A stretch of 36,189 bases of DNA from positions 1-36,189 of the forward strand of contig NZ_JACHWH010000020.1 in assembly GCF_014191255.1 (NCBI RefSeq), in the 5' to 3' direction. Numbering within the stretch: the first letter of the stretch is position 1; every line of letters starts with the position of its first letter. Below are positions 17,510-25,744 of the stretch, piece by piece. The notes below the pieces were generated by a model, which was given only the letters and a program-made list of their open reading frames with translations, was not told the DNA's origin and ran no database searches. Both the position numbers and the translations under genes were made by a program. This stretch comes from Amycolatopsis bartoniae (lineage in GTDB: Bacteria > Actinomycetota > Actinomycetes > Mycobacteriales > Pseudonocardiaceae).

Positions 17510-18183
17510 CACTCAAGGGCGTTTGTTTCGATCTGTACTCGACCCTGGTGCACGAGAACGGGAACAACCCGTTCTACACCGAAGTTGCACAAGCACTCGG
17601 TCTGGAACTCGACCGGTGGATGCCTGTCTACCGGCGTAGGCACCGCGAGACGATGGCGGGCGTCATTTCCGGCATGGTCGAACGGGTGCTGTTATCCGCG
17701 CGTGACGCAGGGGTCCATTGTGAACGGCGCACCGTCGAGTCCGTGGTGGACCGTTGCATGCCCGGTTTCATCGACAGCATCCACGTCGATCCGCAGGCGG
17801 GAGCGCTGCTCGGGCACCTGTGTGAGGAGGGGTACTCGCTGGCTCTCGTGACGAACGCGTCCGATCATTCCGAGGGCATATTCGACCACCTCGGCCTGCG
17901 CGAATACTTCGACGTCACGGTCTTCTCCTATCGGGTCGGGTACCTGAAACCGGATCCTCGCATCTACCGGTGCGCTCTCGACGGACTCGGCTTGCCCGCG
18001 GCACTGTGCGGATACGTCGGTGACGGCGGGGACCAGGAGCTGTGGGGAGCACGTGCCGCCGGGTTCACGACGATCCTCGTCGACCGGGATCTGCCACATT
18101 CGGGGTCGGCGCGTGCCGACGCCGACCTCGTCGCGGCTGATCTCACCGGGGTCGGCCACCTGCTCGACTCCCTGGCCGCCTAG
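17506..18183 (+). CDS. HAD superfamily hydrolase (haloacid dehalogenase-like subgroup)
   Basis: Encodes 225 residues from TTG 17506, which overlaps the preceding stop (TTGA) and has AGGAGG 7 bases upstream. Motif I is GVCFDLYSTLVHE with nucleophile D9; motif II is LALVTNASDHSEG; motif III is KPDPRIY; motif IV is CGYVGDGGDQELWGARAAG. The second Asp of the DxD phosphatase motif is Tyr (DLY), as in 2-haloacid dehalogenases. So a plain phosphomonoesterase role is less likely, though many such proteins have unknown substrates. A role in removing phosphate or another leaving group from an amino-acid intermediate is possible but unsupported. Confidence 0.85.
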   Translation: MTLKGVCFDLYSTLVHENGNNPFYTEVAQALGLELDRWMPVYRRRHRETMAGVISGMVERVLLSARDAGVHCERRTVESVVDRCMPGFIDSIHVDPQAGALLGHLCEEGYSLALVTNASDHSEGIFDHLGLREYFDVTVFSYRVGYLKPDPRIYRCALDGLGLPAALCGYVGDGGDQELWGARAAGFTTILVDRDLPHSGSARADADLVAADLTGVGHLLDSLAA

Positions 18184-18213
18184 CGGTCCCCGTCTCCAGG
18201 AAGTGAGGTTTCG

Positions 18214-18669
18214 ATGCCATCATCCACGTTGCACCTGATCGAGAACTGCTTTGTCACCGATTCATCGGGCTGTCACCGTTACGACTTCTGGAACGAGCAA
18301 GCTCTGTTCGACGGCAGGCCGGACACCGGCTGGTGTCCGCCGAGCCGTACTGAGCCGTTCACCGAATACCTGGACATCGACCTCGGTTCCGTGTGCACCC
18401 CGGTGCGCATCCGGATCCAGCGTCGTCCCGCGCCCAAGGTGAGCACCGGCTTCCCGCCGATCTTGTGCGTGGTCGCCTTCCCGGATGGGCAGCCGCCGCG
18501 GACGGTGCTGAGTGAAGAGGACATTCAGGCTCCGGCGGGAGGTTGGTGGGAGCACGACCTGGAACCCGTTCCCACGCGGCGTCTGCGCCTGGAGGCACCG
18601 AACAGGATCCAGCGTCCCAACGGCACATACGTCCTGCAGTTCATGCAACTGCAGTTGCTCGAGCAGTAG
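18214..18669 (+). CDS. Discoidin/F5-8C-like beta-sandwich protein
   Basis: Encodes 151 residues; ATG 18214 follows GTGAGG. The pattern suggests a galactose-binding-like jelly roll: ALFDGRPDTGWCPPSR, then TEYLDIDLGSVCTPVRIRIQ, a central loop, and WWEHDLEPVPTRRLRLEAPN followed by a strand ending LQLLEQ. In F5/8C domains the equivalent parts are the 'D-G-x-x-x-T-x-W' entry, the 'Y-hydrophobic-x-h-D-L-G' strand and the final strand. It has no signal peptide, so it is cytoplasmic, unlike most discoidin domains. No catalytic motif is visible. A binding, scaffold or cyclase-like role in the pathway is open. Confidence 0.55.
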   Translation: MPSSTLHLIENCFVTDSSGCHRYDFWNEQALFDGRPDTGWCPPSRTEPFTEYLDIDLGSVCTPVRIRIQRRPAPKVSTGFPPILCVVAFPDGQPPRTVLSEEDIQAPAGGWWEHDLEPVPTRRLRLEAPNRIQRPNGTYVLQFMQLQLLEQ

Positions 18670-18689
18670 TCATGGAAGGTGGAGTTACG

Positions 18690-19127
18690 ATGGATGCCCG
18701 GATCATCACCGTACCGTCCGAGCCGATCTCGGACCCGCAGCCGCGCAAGCTCGGCCTGTGGAGCACAGAACGCCTGCAGGTGTCCGCCTGGCGGTTGAGG
18801 CAGGGCCAGCAGATCGTCGCGCACATGCATCCCAAGGCCGACGGGATGATCGTGGTGCTCCGGGGAGATGGCGAGTTGTTCGTCTTCGACACCGAGGAAC
18901 CGAACCCGGACGTCTGCTACATGCCCGCTCCTGAGCGAGGTGTCACCCCACCGCCCCAGGCGCCGCTCGGAGAAGCCACCCGGCATTCGGTGGGATCGGG
19001 CATCGTTGGGCTCGTCCCCGCCGGGACGTTCTACGGACTCGTCAACACCGGCCCCGGACCATTGGTGGCTGTAGCCGCGACGGCCCCCGACCCCAGCGCG
19101 ACGATCTGGACCACCCGACCGCAGTGA
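18690..19127 (+). CDS. Cupin-domain protein
   Basis: Encodes 145 residues. The cupin core has metal-binding motif 1 in QQIVAHMHPKADGMIVVLRG and a G-D-G-E-LFVF strand after it. The second motif, normally with a third His, reads VPAGTFYGLVNTGPG, with Tyr where the His is expected, so a full metal site is uncertain. Cupins in biosynthetic operons include dioxygenases, epimerases and isomerases; no specific subfamily is apparent. ATG 18690 is preferred because GGTGGAG lies 5 bases upstream; ATG 18672 would add six residues. Gaps to the neighbouring genes are 20 and 9 bp, consistent with one transcript. Confidence 0.8.
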   Translation: MDARIITVPSEPISDPQPRKLGLWSTERLQVSAWRLRQGQQIVAHMHPKADGMIVVLRGDGELFVFDTEEPNPDVCYMPAPERGVTPPPQAPLGEATRHSVGSGIVGLVPAGTFYGLVNTGPGPLVAVAATAPDPSATIWTTRPQ

Positions 19128-19136
19128 AAGGCGGCT

Positions 19137-20498
19137 GTGATGCACGCAGGGAGCAGGCCTCAGCGGCAGGTGGAACAGCGCGGCGCGCAGGACAGCGGTC
19201 AGGCCGGGCTGCCGAACCGCGGAGTGGACGACGACGACACATGGGTGATCCGGACGTTGCGGCAGCACGAACCAGCGGCCGTGCACACCCAGTTGCCGGT
19301 GGTCTGGCACCGCGCGAGTGGGAACCGCGTGTTCGACCGCAGGGGCCGGTCGTGGCTGGACTGGACGAGCGGGATCCTGACCGCCAACGCCGGACACAGT
19401 CCCGACAGCGTGGTGAACGCGGTGATTTCACAGGCGCGGCAGGGATTGTTGCACGCGTACATGTTTCCCACCGCCGTGCGAGCCCGCGTCGTGCGCTCAC
19501 TCGCGGAGCTCACCGGCTTTCCGCAGAGCGTGCTCTTCACCACCGGGGCGGAGGCCGTCGAGGCCGCGATCAAGATCTCCCGGAGCCGTGCGTCGGCGCA
19601 CGGTCGTGACAGAGCGGTGGTGGTCACCTTCGACGGCGCGTTCCACGGTCGTACGCTGGGCGCGCAGCTCGCCGGCGGGTTACCGGCACAGCGCTACTGG
19701 CTGCCCGACTGCGACGAGGCCTTCCTCCGGGTTCCTTACCCTGTCGAGGGCAGCCGGTGGGACTCCGGAGTTCTGGACCACGCGTTGGAGCAGGCCGGCG
19801 TCTCGGCGGAGGACGTCGCGTGTGTACTGGCGGAGCTGTACCAGGGGTCGTCGCTCCGGAAGATGGAGCCCACAGCGGCGAGAAACCTGCGCGAGTGGTG
19901 CGACCGGCACGATGCCCTGCTCGTGTTCGACGAGGTTCAGTCCGGCTTCGGGCGCACGGGGTCCCTGTTCGCCTACGAACGGACCGGGGTGCGCCCGGAC
20001 CTGCTGCTCTGCGGCAAGGGCATTTCCGGCTCGCTTCCCGTCTCGGCAGTGCTCGTCGCCGACACAGCCTGTACCGAGCACCTGCGTCCGGGGGAGCTGA
20101 CCAACACCCACGGTGGCAATCCTGTTTCGTTGGCAGCGGTTGAGGCCAATCTGGCCCTGTTCGCCGACGGTCGGCTCGTGGAGGCCGCCGCTTGCCGCGG
20201 GGCGCAACTCGCGGAAGGGCTCGCGCAGTGGGCCGCGCGTTCCCCAGGCCGGGAGGTCGTCGGCGCTCACGGCATGGTCGCCGGTGTCGCGTTCAGGAGC
20301 CCGGACGGGACGTTCGGCCGTGAACAGGCGCGACTGCTGGTGGCCGAGTGCGCGCAACGCGGTCTGCTGCTGTGCGCGCCGGCCGGACTGGACGGGACGA
20401 TGGTGAAGATCATGCCTCCGCTCACCACGACCGAGGCGGACCTGGGCGAGGGGCTGGCGCGGTTCGGCGTGGCTGCCGATGCCGTGCAGCACCGCTGA
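19137..20498 (+). CDS. Class III PLP aminotransferase
   Basis: Encodes 453 residues of the omega-amino acid/ornithine aminotransferase group. The PLP lysine is K294 in LLCGKGISGSLPVSAVL, the cofactor Asp is in LLVFDEVQSGFGRTG, the phosphate loop is FTTGAEAVEAAIK and the aromatic anchor is FDGAFHGRTLG. It transfers amino groups to or from aldehydes or ketones, commonly on omega-amino acids, and a carrier-bound or free beta-keto acid would also fit. Here it could aminate the PKS-derived ketone or process diaminopropionate; the sequence does not decide. The first 30 residues are an unconserved hydrophilic extension. GTG 19137 and ATG 19140 are adjacent alternatives. Confidence 0.88.
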   Translation: MMHAGSRPQRQVEQRGAQDSGQAGLPNRGVDDDDTWVIRTLRQHEPAAVHTQLPVVWHRASGNRVFDRRGRSWLDWTSGILTANAGHSPDSVVNAVISQARQGLLHAYMFPTAVRARVVRSLAELTGFPQSVLFTTGAEAVEAAIKISRSRASAHGRDRAVVVTFDGAFHGRTLGAQLAGGLPAQRYWLPDCDEAFLRVPYPVEGSRWDSGVLDHALEQAGVSAEDVACVLAELYQGSSLRKMEPTAARNLREWCDRHDALLVFDEVQSGFGRTGSLFAYERTGVRPDLLLCGKGISGSLPVSAVLVADTACTEHLRPGELTNTHGGNPVSLAAVEANLALFADGRLVEAAACRGAQLAEGLAQWAARSPGREVVGAHGMVAGVAFRSPDGTFGREQARLLVAECAQRGLLLCAPAGLDGTMVKIMPPLTTTEADLGEGLARFGVAADAVQHR

Positions 20499-20534
20499 TC
20501 GTAGGAGGTTCCACGAGGTGAAGGAGACGTGATC

Positions 20535-21926
20535 GTGGTGTCTGGAGTGGGTAGGCGGCCGGCTTTCATCCTGTTCGGTGACCTCCACAAGATCGGACCG
20601 TACCTGGCCGACCTCGACCGCCGCGGCCTGGCCGTGCTGCTGGTCAGCGGCCGCGGTGGAACGTCGTTGGCGCGGCGAGCACGGGAGATGCTCGGAAAAC
20701 CGGGTCATCCCCTGGGTGCAGTGGCCGATGTCCTCCTGACCGACGGTGGTGATTCGGCAGGAATAGCCGATCGTGCGGCGCAGTGGGCCGAACGCTACCG
20801 CGTCGTCGGGGCGCTGGCGGTAGCGGAAGTGTTCGTGGAACCGGCCGCCTTGGTGTGTGACCTGCTGGCGTTGCCCGGGGTCGGCCCCCGTGCTTCGGTC
20901 GTCTGCCGCAACAAGGCACTGCAGCGGCGGTACCTGGAGCACTGGAGCCCGTTGTCGGTGCTGGTCCAGCGGGGCGGTGCGGGCACGGACGAGATCGGAC
21001 GGGACCGGTACCGAGAAGTGCCGGCAAGGTTCACCGACCGCTTTCCCACCGTCGTCAAGCCCCTCACACTCGAATCGAGCATGGGCGTTCGGGTCGCCCG
21101 CGACGAGGAGGAACTGTTCGCTCTGCTCGCCGGTCTCGGTCCCCGATCGGAAATCCTGGTGGAGGAGCGGGTGAGCGGGCGCGAGTACAACGTCGACACC
21201 ATCGTGGTCGACGGAGAGCTCCTCACCACGATGATCACTCAGAAAGGTACCAACGAGCGCTCGACGAACTACTTCGTGGAAGTGGCGCACACCACGCCGC
21301 CGACCAACCTGGACCCGGGGGAGAAGCGGCGGATCGAACGGACCCACGGCTCCGTGGTCAAGCGCCTCCGGTTCGGCACCGGCATGGCCCACGCCGAATA
21401 TCGTCTCACCGATGACGGCCGTGTCGTGCTGATGGAGATAGCGGCCAGGCCGCCGGGCGACGCCTGTCTTCCGCTGTACGAGCTCGCCACCGGGCAGCCG
21501 GTCGAACCGGCCCTCATCGATGCGGCCCTCGGTGGGGCCACCACCTACCCGGGGTGCCCGGCACGCCGTGCGCGGCAGCTCTACTTCGAGCACACGCCCG
21601 GACGGCTGGCCGAGGTGCGGGTCGACTGGCCGGAGCCGGTGCGCCCTCGATGGCTCGCGGACACCACCGGTATCTGGCCGGAGTTCCGGCCCACGGGTGC
21701 CAGGGATCCTCTGCGGCTGCACGAGGTACTCGTCCTGAAGCGCCGCGGCGAACAGTTGGGAGCCATCACCGACTCCTCCGGCAGGGCGGTGACCGCCGTC
21801 TTCGACGCACCGCTCGACGCGGACATCGACGTGGCGGAGATGCGAGTCCGGGACGCGGTCACCGTCGTCACCCGGGACGACGCCCTGGAGACGTCCGGAG
21901 GTCGAATCGGTGGGGCCGACGCATGA
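20535..21926 (+). CDS. ATP-grasp carboxylate-amine ligase
   Basis: Encodes about 463 residues. After an N-terminal Rossmann-like region (FILFGDLHKIGPYLADLD) comes the ATP-grasp fold: the lysine strand FPTVVKPLTLESSMGVRV, the second ATP strand EILVEERVSGREYNVDTIVV, and the metal-binding segment HAEYRLTDDGRVVLMEIAAR. It resembles L-amino acid ligases such as BacD, which activate a carboxylate as acyl phosphate and couple it to an amine. As no NRPS condensation domain is encoded, it is the likeliest maker of an amide between pathway building blocks, for example 3-methylaspartate or diaminopropionate with another acid. The start is uncertain: AAGGAG (20521-20526) is too close to GTG 20529 and well placed for GTG 20535 or 20538. 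Confidence 0.85.
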   Translation: MVSGVGRRPAFILFGDLHKIGPYLADLDRRGLAVLLVSGRGGTSLARRAREMLGKPGHPLGAVADVLLTDGGDSAGIADRAAQWAERYRVVGALAVAEVFVEPAALVCDLLALPGVGPRASVVCRNKALQRRYLEHWSPLSVLVQRGGAGTDEIGRDRYREVPARFTDRFPTVVKPLTLESSMGVRVARDEEELFALLAGLGPRSEILVEERVSGREYNVDTIVVDGELLTTMITQKGTNERSTNYFVEVAHTTPPTNLDPGEKRRIERTHGSVVKRLRFGTGMAHAEYRLTDDGRVVLMEIAARPPGDACLPLYELATGQPVEPALIDAALGGATTYPGCPARRARQLYFEHTPGRLAEVRVDWPEPVRPRWLADTTGIWPEFRPTGARDPLRLHEVLVLKRRGEQLGAITDSSGRAVTAVFDAPLDADIDVAEMRVRDAVTVVTRDDALETSGGRIGGADA

Positions 21927-23215
21927 AGTGGCTTCCGAAACCGGTCACGGACAACGGCGAGTCCATGGAGAGCCCGGCCTCGATCACGCCCTTGCTGGCC
22001 GTCGACAACCTGCTGAGCAATCTGGGGCAGTACTCCCTGGTGCCTGTGCTCGGCGTGTTGATAGCGGCACAGGGATCGTCTTCGGAAGCCACCGCAGTGG
22101 GCGGTGGCCTGTTCGTCTACTTCGCCACTGTCGGTCTCGGCAGCCTCGTGGTGAATCGGTGGGTCGCGAGACTCGGGTACGTCGCGGCGATCTGCCTCAG
22201 CTCGGTGCTGGCAGCAGCCGGTTTCTTCACCCTGGGCTACCTTCATGACCCGGGCGCGTTGCTGGCGGTGTTGCTGGTGGCGGGGCTCGGCGTGAGCGTG
22301 CACCAAGTGCTCGGCCGGGTGCTCATCGCCGAGAACATCGCGGGTGACGTCGAGCGCAACAAGGCGTACTCGACGATGAACGTCGCGTTGAACGCGGCAG
22401 GAGCGCTCGGTCCCTTCATCGCCAGCGCCGCTTACGTGTCGCCCGACGCGCGCCCGCTGCTGACGGTGGTCGCAGTCTGCTACATCCTTGGCGCAGTCGT
22501 GATGCTCACGAGGCTGCCGAAGGTGTTGCCCGTCTCCCGGAGGAGACCAGCGCCGCCGGCTAGTGGATGGCCGATCTCCCGCGCTGCGGTTGTGGAAGTA
22601 CTGCGCAGCCCTGCCGCCTGGCGAACCGTCGTCGTCGGCATGTTGGCCACCTTCGTCTACGCGCAGTTCTACTCCGCTTTCGCATTGTTCGTCGCAGGGA
22701 ACGTCGCGGTTCCTGTTTTCAGGGCCGTGCTGCTGTCCGGTCCTGCCATCGCCATCGTGGTGCTGCAGTCGACGGCCACCGCGGGGATCGCCCGGCTCCA
22801 GCTTCGCGGCGTACCGCCCGTCGTGCTGCTGGGCACGGCCACGGTCGTCTTCGGCCTGGCCGTGATTCCACTGGGGTCCGGAATTCCGACACCGGCGGCA
22901 TGTGTGCTGACCATCGTCCTCTTCTCCGCGGCCGAGATGGTTTTCACTCCCATGATGAGCACAGCCTTCGCTGCGCTACCGGCAGATTCCCGGTTGGAAG
23001 CGCTCAACTTCAGGCAGATCTCGTACACCGTGGGTGAGGCGTTCGGTTCGCTCGTCGGTGGTTCACTCTTCGTCATTCTCAGCGTTCGCGGCCTCGAGAG
23101 CGCCTATTGGCTCGGCATCGGGATCCTCGCGATCGCCGCCACGCTCGTCCTGCTGGCCAGGCGGCCCTGGGTTCCGCCGGCCGGCACCGTCCCCGAGACC
23201 GGTGAGGACGCCTGA
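21923..23215 (+). CDS. MFS transporter, probable product exporter
   Basis: Encodes 430 residues with about 12 hydrophobic helices in the cytoplasmic membrane. Examples are LGQYSLVPVLGVLIAAQG (TM1), ICLSSVLAAAGFFTLGYL and a late helix ILAIAATLVLLARRPW. The loop between the two halves is basic (LPVSRRRPAPPASGW). A charged segment QVLGRVLIAENIAGDVERNK lies in the first half. The ATG start overlaps the ATP-grasp stop (ATGA) and its own stop overlaps the racemase start (TGATG), so it is translationally coupled to biosynthetic genes and most likely exports the product. It is unrelated in layout to the 14-helix exporter at 4973-6376. Confidence 0.9.
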   Translation: MKWLPKPVTDNGESMESPASITPLLAVDNLLSNLGQYSLVPVLGVLIAAQGSSSEATAVGGGLFVYFATVGLGSLVVNRWVARLGYVAAICLSSVLAAAGFFTLGYLHDPGALLAVLLVAGLGVSVHQVLGRVLIAENIAGDVERNKAYSTMNVALNAAGALGPFIASAAYVSPDARPLLTVVAVCYILGAVVMLTRLPKVLPVSRRRPAPPASGWPISRAAVVEVLRSPAAWRTVVVGMLATFVYAQFYSAFALFVAGNVAVPVFRAVLLSGPAIAIVVLQSTATAGIARLQLRGVPPVVLLGTATVVFGLAVIPLGSGIPTPAACVLTIVLFSAAEMVFTPMMSTAFAALPADSRLEALNFRQISYTVGEAFGSLVGGSLFVILSVRGLESAYWLGIGILAIAATLVLLARRPWVPPAGTVPETGEDA

Positions 23216-23967
23216 TGCTCACACCGACAACTGCGATCATCGGAATTCTCGGTGGAATGGGACCCCTTGCGACCGCCGACCTCTACCGGAAGATCATTCA
23301 CAGCACCCCGGCAGCCCGCGATCAGGACCACCTTCCCGTCGTCGTGTGGGCGGATCCGTCCGTGCCCGACCGGACGACGGCGCTCACCGCGCGCGGCGCC
23401 GACCCGACGCCCTGGCTGATCCGCGGCGCGCATCGGCTCGAAGCCCTCGGTGCCGACGTCATCGCGGTTCCCTGCAACACCGCACACGCTTTCCTTCCCG
23501 AGGTGAGGAACACCGCCAGGGCGCGGATCATGGACATGATCGAAGAAACCTCCCGCTACGTCACCCGGGAACTTCCCCACATCGCCACCGTGGGTGTGCT
23601 GGCTTCGGCCGGGGTCGTGCAGGCCGGGCTCTACCACGGACCGCTGGAACGTGCCGGGTTGACGGTGCTCGTGCCGGAGGAGCCTTCCCAACGCGCACAC
23701 GTTTCGGCGGCCATCCGGCTCATCAAAGGCGGCGACACCGGAGAGGCACCACGGCAGGCGTTGACACAGGCTGCGCGAGCACTGGTGGCCAGGGGAGCGG
23801 AGGCGTTGATCGCAGGCTGCACGGAGTTCCCCCTGGTCCTCATCAGTACCGCAGCGGGTCTCCCCGTCATCGATCCCACGTGGGTACTCGCCCGCGCCAC
23901 CGTCCGTGCCGCGCGGGAGTGGACGACCGATGCCCTTGCGGACCGCCGCGCCAACAATCCATCGTGA
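23215..23967 (+). CDS. Aspartate/glutamate racemase family protein
   Basis: Encodes 250 residues of the cofactor-independent Asp/Glu racemase family. The N-terminus IGILGGMGPLATADLYRKI is diagnostic; the two catalytic cysteines are C87 in AVPCNTAHAF and C202 in IAGCTEFPLVL. It would invert the alpha carbon of an acidic amino acid. In this operon the next two genes make 3-methylaspartate from glutamate, so D-glutamate, D-aspartate or a D-configured methylaspartate are reasonable substrates; the sequence alone does not choose. TGATG overlap with the MFS gene. Confidence 0.9.
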   Translation: MLTPTTAIIGILGGMGPLATADLYRKIIHSTPAARDQDHLPVVVWADPSVPDRTTALTARGADPTPWLIRGAHRLEALGADVIAVPCNTAHAFLPEVRNTARARIMDMIEETSRYVTRELPHIATVGVLASAGVVQAGLYHGPLERAGLTVLVPEEPSQRAHVSAAIRLIKGGDTGEAPRQALTQAARALVARGAEALIAGCTEFPLVLISTAAGLPVIDPTWVLARATVRAAREWTTDALADRRANNPS

Positions 23968-23981
23968 TCTGGAGCCGAATG

Positions 23982-24443
23982 ATGCAGCGTGTGGATCGGA
24001 AACGTCGGCGTGTGCTGCTGTCGACCATCTCGTCGGACGCGCACACCTGGAATCTGGTGTTCCTGCAGTTGTTGCTGGAAGAGTCCGGGTGTGAAGTGAT
24101 CAACCTGGGTCCCTGCGTCCCTGACGAACTTCTGCGTACCACGGCCGAATGCGAACAGCCGGACGCGATCGTGATCAGCAGTGTCAACGGCCACGCCCGC
24201 ACCGACGGTTGCCGGGTGGCGCGAGTGCTCCGCGCCACCGTGGCCACACGGCACATACCGCTGATGATCGGCGGCAAGCTGGGAATCTCCGGTGCCGTGG
24301 GCCAGGACGCGGTCCAGGATCTGCTGAGGGCAGGTTTCGACTTCGTGTTCGAGGACAGCTGCGATCCCGCCGTTCTGCCGGAGCGGATCGCTGAGCTCGG
24401 CTCGCCCGGCCTGCTGCCCGGCCCGGCCGCGCGAACGGACTGA
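23982..24443 (+). CDS. Glutamate mutase S-like subunit (B12-binding)
   Basis: Encodes 153 residues with a cobalamin-binding Rossmann-like domain. The B12 motif, DxHxxG in canonical enzymes, is D19-A-H-T-W-N here: the Co-coordinating His21 is kept, but Gly is Asn. Next come LGPCVPDELLRTTAE, the IVISSVNGHA strand and the PLMIGGKLGISG glycine motif. It should pair with the following E subunit to convert L-glutamate to (2S,3S)-3-methylaspartate with adenosylcobalamin. Similar small S-like subunits feed the vicenistatin and friulimicin pathways. ATG 23982 is favoured (GGAG 7 bases upstream) over ATG 23979 or GTG 23964. Only 2 bp separate its stop from the next start. Confidence 0.88.
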   Translation: MQRVDRKRRRVLLSTISSDAHTWNLVFLQLLLEESGCEVINLGPCVPDELLRTTAECEQPDAIVISSVNGHARTDGCRVARVLRATVATRHIPLMIGGKLGISGAVGQDAVQDLLRAGFDFVFEDSCDPAVLPERIAELGSPGLLPGPAARTD

Positions 24444-24445
24444 CC

Positions 24446-25735
24446 GTGGTCGCGGTCGACCTCGCGCAGTTCGTCAGAAACGCTTCCGCCCGGCACGAGC
24501 TGGTTGTGCAGCCCCGCATGGGCATGTCCGATCCGGCTGAGATGGCTTCCGGGCTCGGAGCCCTCGAGCAGGTGCGCGCCCCCGCCGTGGGAACCATCAC
24601 GCTCGACAGCTATACCCGCGTCGGAGACCACCATGGCGCCCGGTACGCGCTCGAGCGGGGGCGTCCGCTGAATGGTTACCCCCTCGTCAACCATGGTGCG
24701 GACACCACCAGGCACGTCGTATCGGAGGTCGAGGATCTCCGGCCGGTGCAGATCCGGCACGGTTCGGCCGCCCCCAACGCCATCTTTCGCACGATGGCTG
24801 AGGCGGGACTTACCGCCACCGAGGGTGGCCCGGTCTCATATTGCCTTCCTTACGGCCGGACGCCGTTGGCCGAGTCGATCCCGGCCTGGGCGGAGGCAAC
24901 GGCCGGCCTCGGAGAAGATTGCCGGTCGCAAGGTCTGCGGGCGCACCTGGAGACGTTCGGCGGTTGTCTGCTCGGTCAGCTCTGTCCACCTTCGATGCTG
25001 GTTGCCATGAGCGTCCTCGAGGGCCTGTTCTTCGTCCAACAAGGTATCGACTCGCTGTCCCTGAGCTACGCGCAGCAGACCGATCCGGTGCAAGATCTGG
25101 AGGCGCTCGGCGCGCTGCGCATCCTGGCGGATGAGATGCTTCCGCGGCACGTCGAGTGGCACCTGGTCCTTTACACTTACATGGGCGTCTATCCACAGAG
25201 CATCGCCGGTTCGGCCCAGTTGCTCGGTCTCAGCGCGCACGTGGCGGTCCGCGGGGGCGTGGAACGTCTCATCGTCAAGACATCTGCTGAAGCTTGGCGA
25301 ATACCGACGATCGAAGAGAACATCGAGGCGCTTCGTCACGCGTCGCGGTGCGCTCGAGCCGCGCGCCGGGAAAGCACACTTCCCTGGGGTCACCAGGTCG
25401 ACTGCGAGGAGGTACTCGCCGAGGCGCGTACTCTCGTCGAGTCGGTTCTCTGCCTGTCGGACGATATCGGCCTGGCATTGCGATCCGCGTTTTCGACCGG
25501 TCTGCTGGACGTGCCTTTCTGCCTGCACCGGGACAACCACGGCGCAGCACAGGCGTTCGTGGACACTGACGGCAGACTGAAATGGGCAAGCCTGGGAAAC
25601 CTTCCCCTTGCCCGGGTTGCCGTCGCCCGCGGCGGCAGGAGCATCAGGGCGAGAGCATTGATGTCAATGCTGCGTTTCGTCGCGGACCGCCATGACCGGA
25701 CCGCCCTGTCAGGACGTTCAGCACTTTCCCACTGA
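24446..25735 (+). CDS. Glutamate mutase E-like (epsilon) subunit
   Basis: Encodes 429 residues, shorter than the roughly 480 of clostridial GlmE but of the size seen in secondary-metabolism relatives. Visible family segments include ELVVQPRMGMSDPAEMASGL, PLNGYPLVNHGADTTRHVV, the residue-120 region PVQIRHGSAAPNAIFRTMAE and EGGPVSYCLPYGRTPLAESI, which line the TIM-barrel glutamate site. With the S subunit it forms the adenosylcobalamin-dependent radical mutase that makes 3-methylaspartate. It is the last gene of the operon; its GTG start is 2 bp past the preceding stop. No strong terminator is obvious after TGA 25733-25735. Confidence 0.9.
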   Translation: MVAVDLAQFVRNASARHELVVQPRMGMSDPAEMASGLGALEQVRAPAVGTITLDSYTRVGDHHGARYALERGRPLNGYPLVNHGADTTRHVVSEVEDLRPVQIRHGSAAPNAIFRTMAEAGLTATEGGPVSYCLPYGRTPLAESIPAWAEATAGLGEDCRSQGLRAHLETFGGCLLGQLCPPSMLVAMSVLEGLFFVQQGIDSLSLSYAQQTDPVQDLEALGALRILADEMLPRHVEWHLVLYTYMGVYPQSIAGSAQLLGLSAHVAVRGGVERLIVKTSAEAWRIPTIEENIEALRHASRCARAARRESTLPWGHQVDCEEVLAEARTLVESVLCLSDDIGLALRSAFSTGLLDVPFCLHRDNHGAAQAFVDTDGRLKWASLGNLPLARVAVARGGRSIRARALMSMLRFVADRHDRTALSGRSALSH

Positions 25736-25744
25736 TCAGGTTCC

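Noticed and set aside
19680..21722. A 680-codon minus-strand open frame opposite the class III aminotransferase and ATP-grasp genes
   Set aside because: Antisense shadow of two well-supported plus-strand enzymes.
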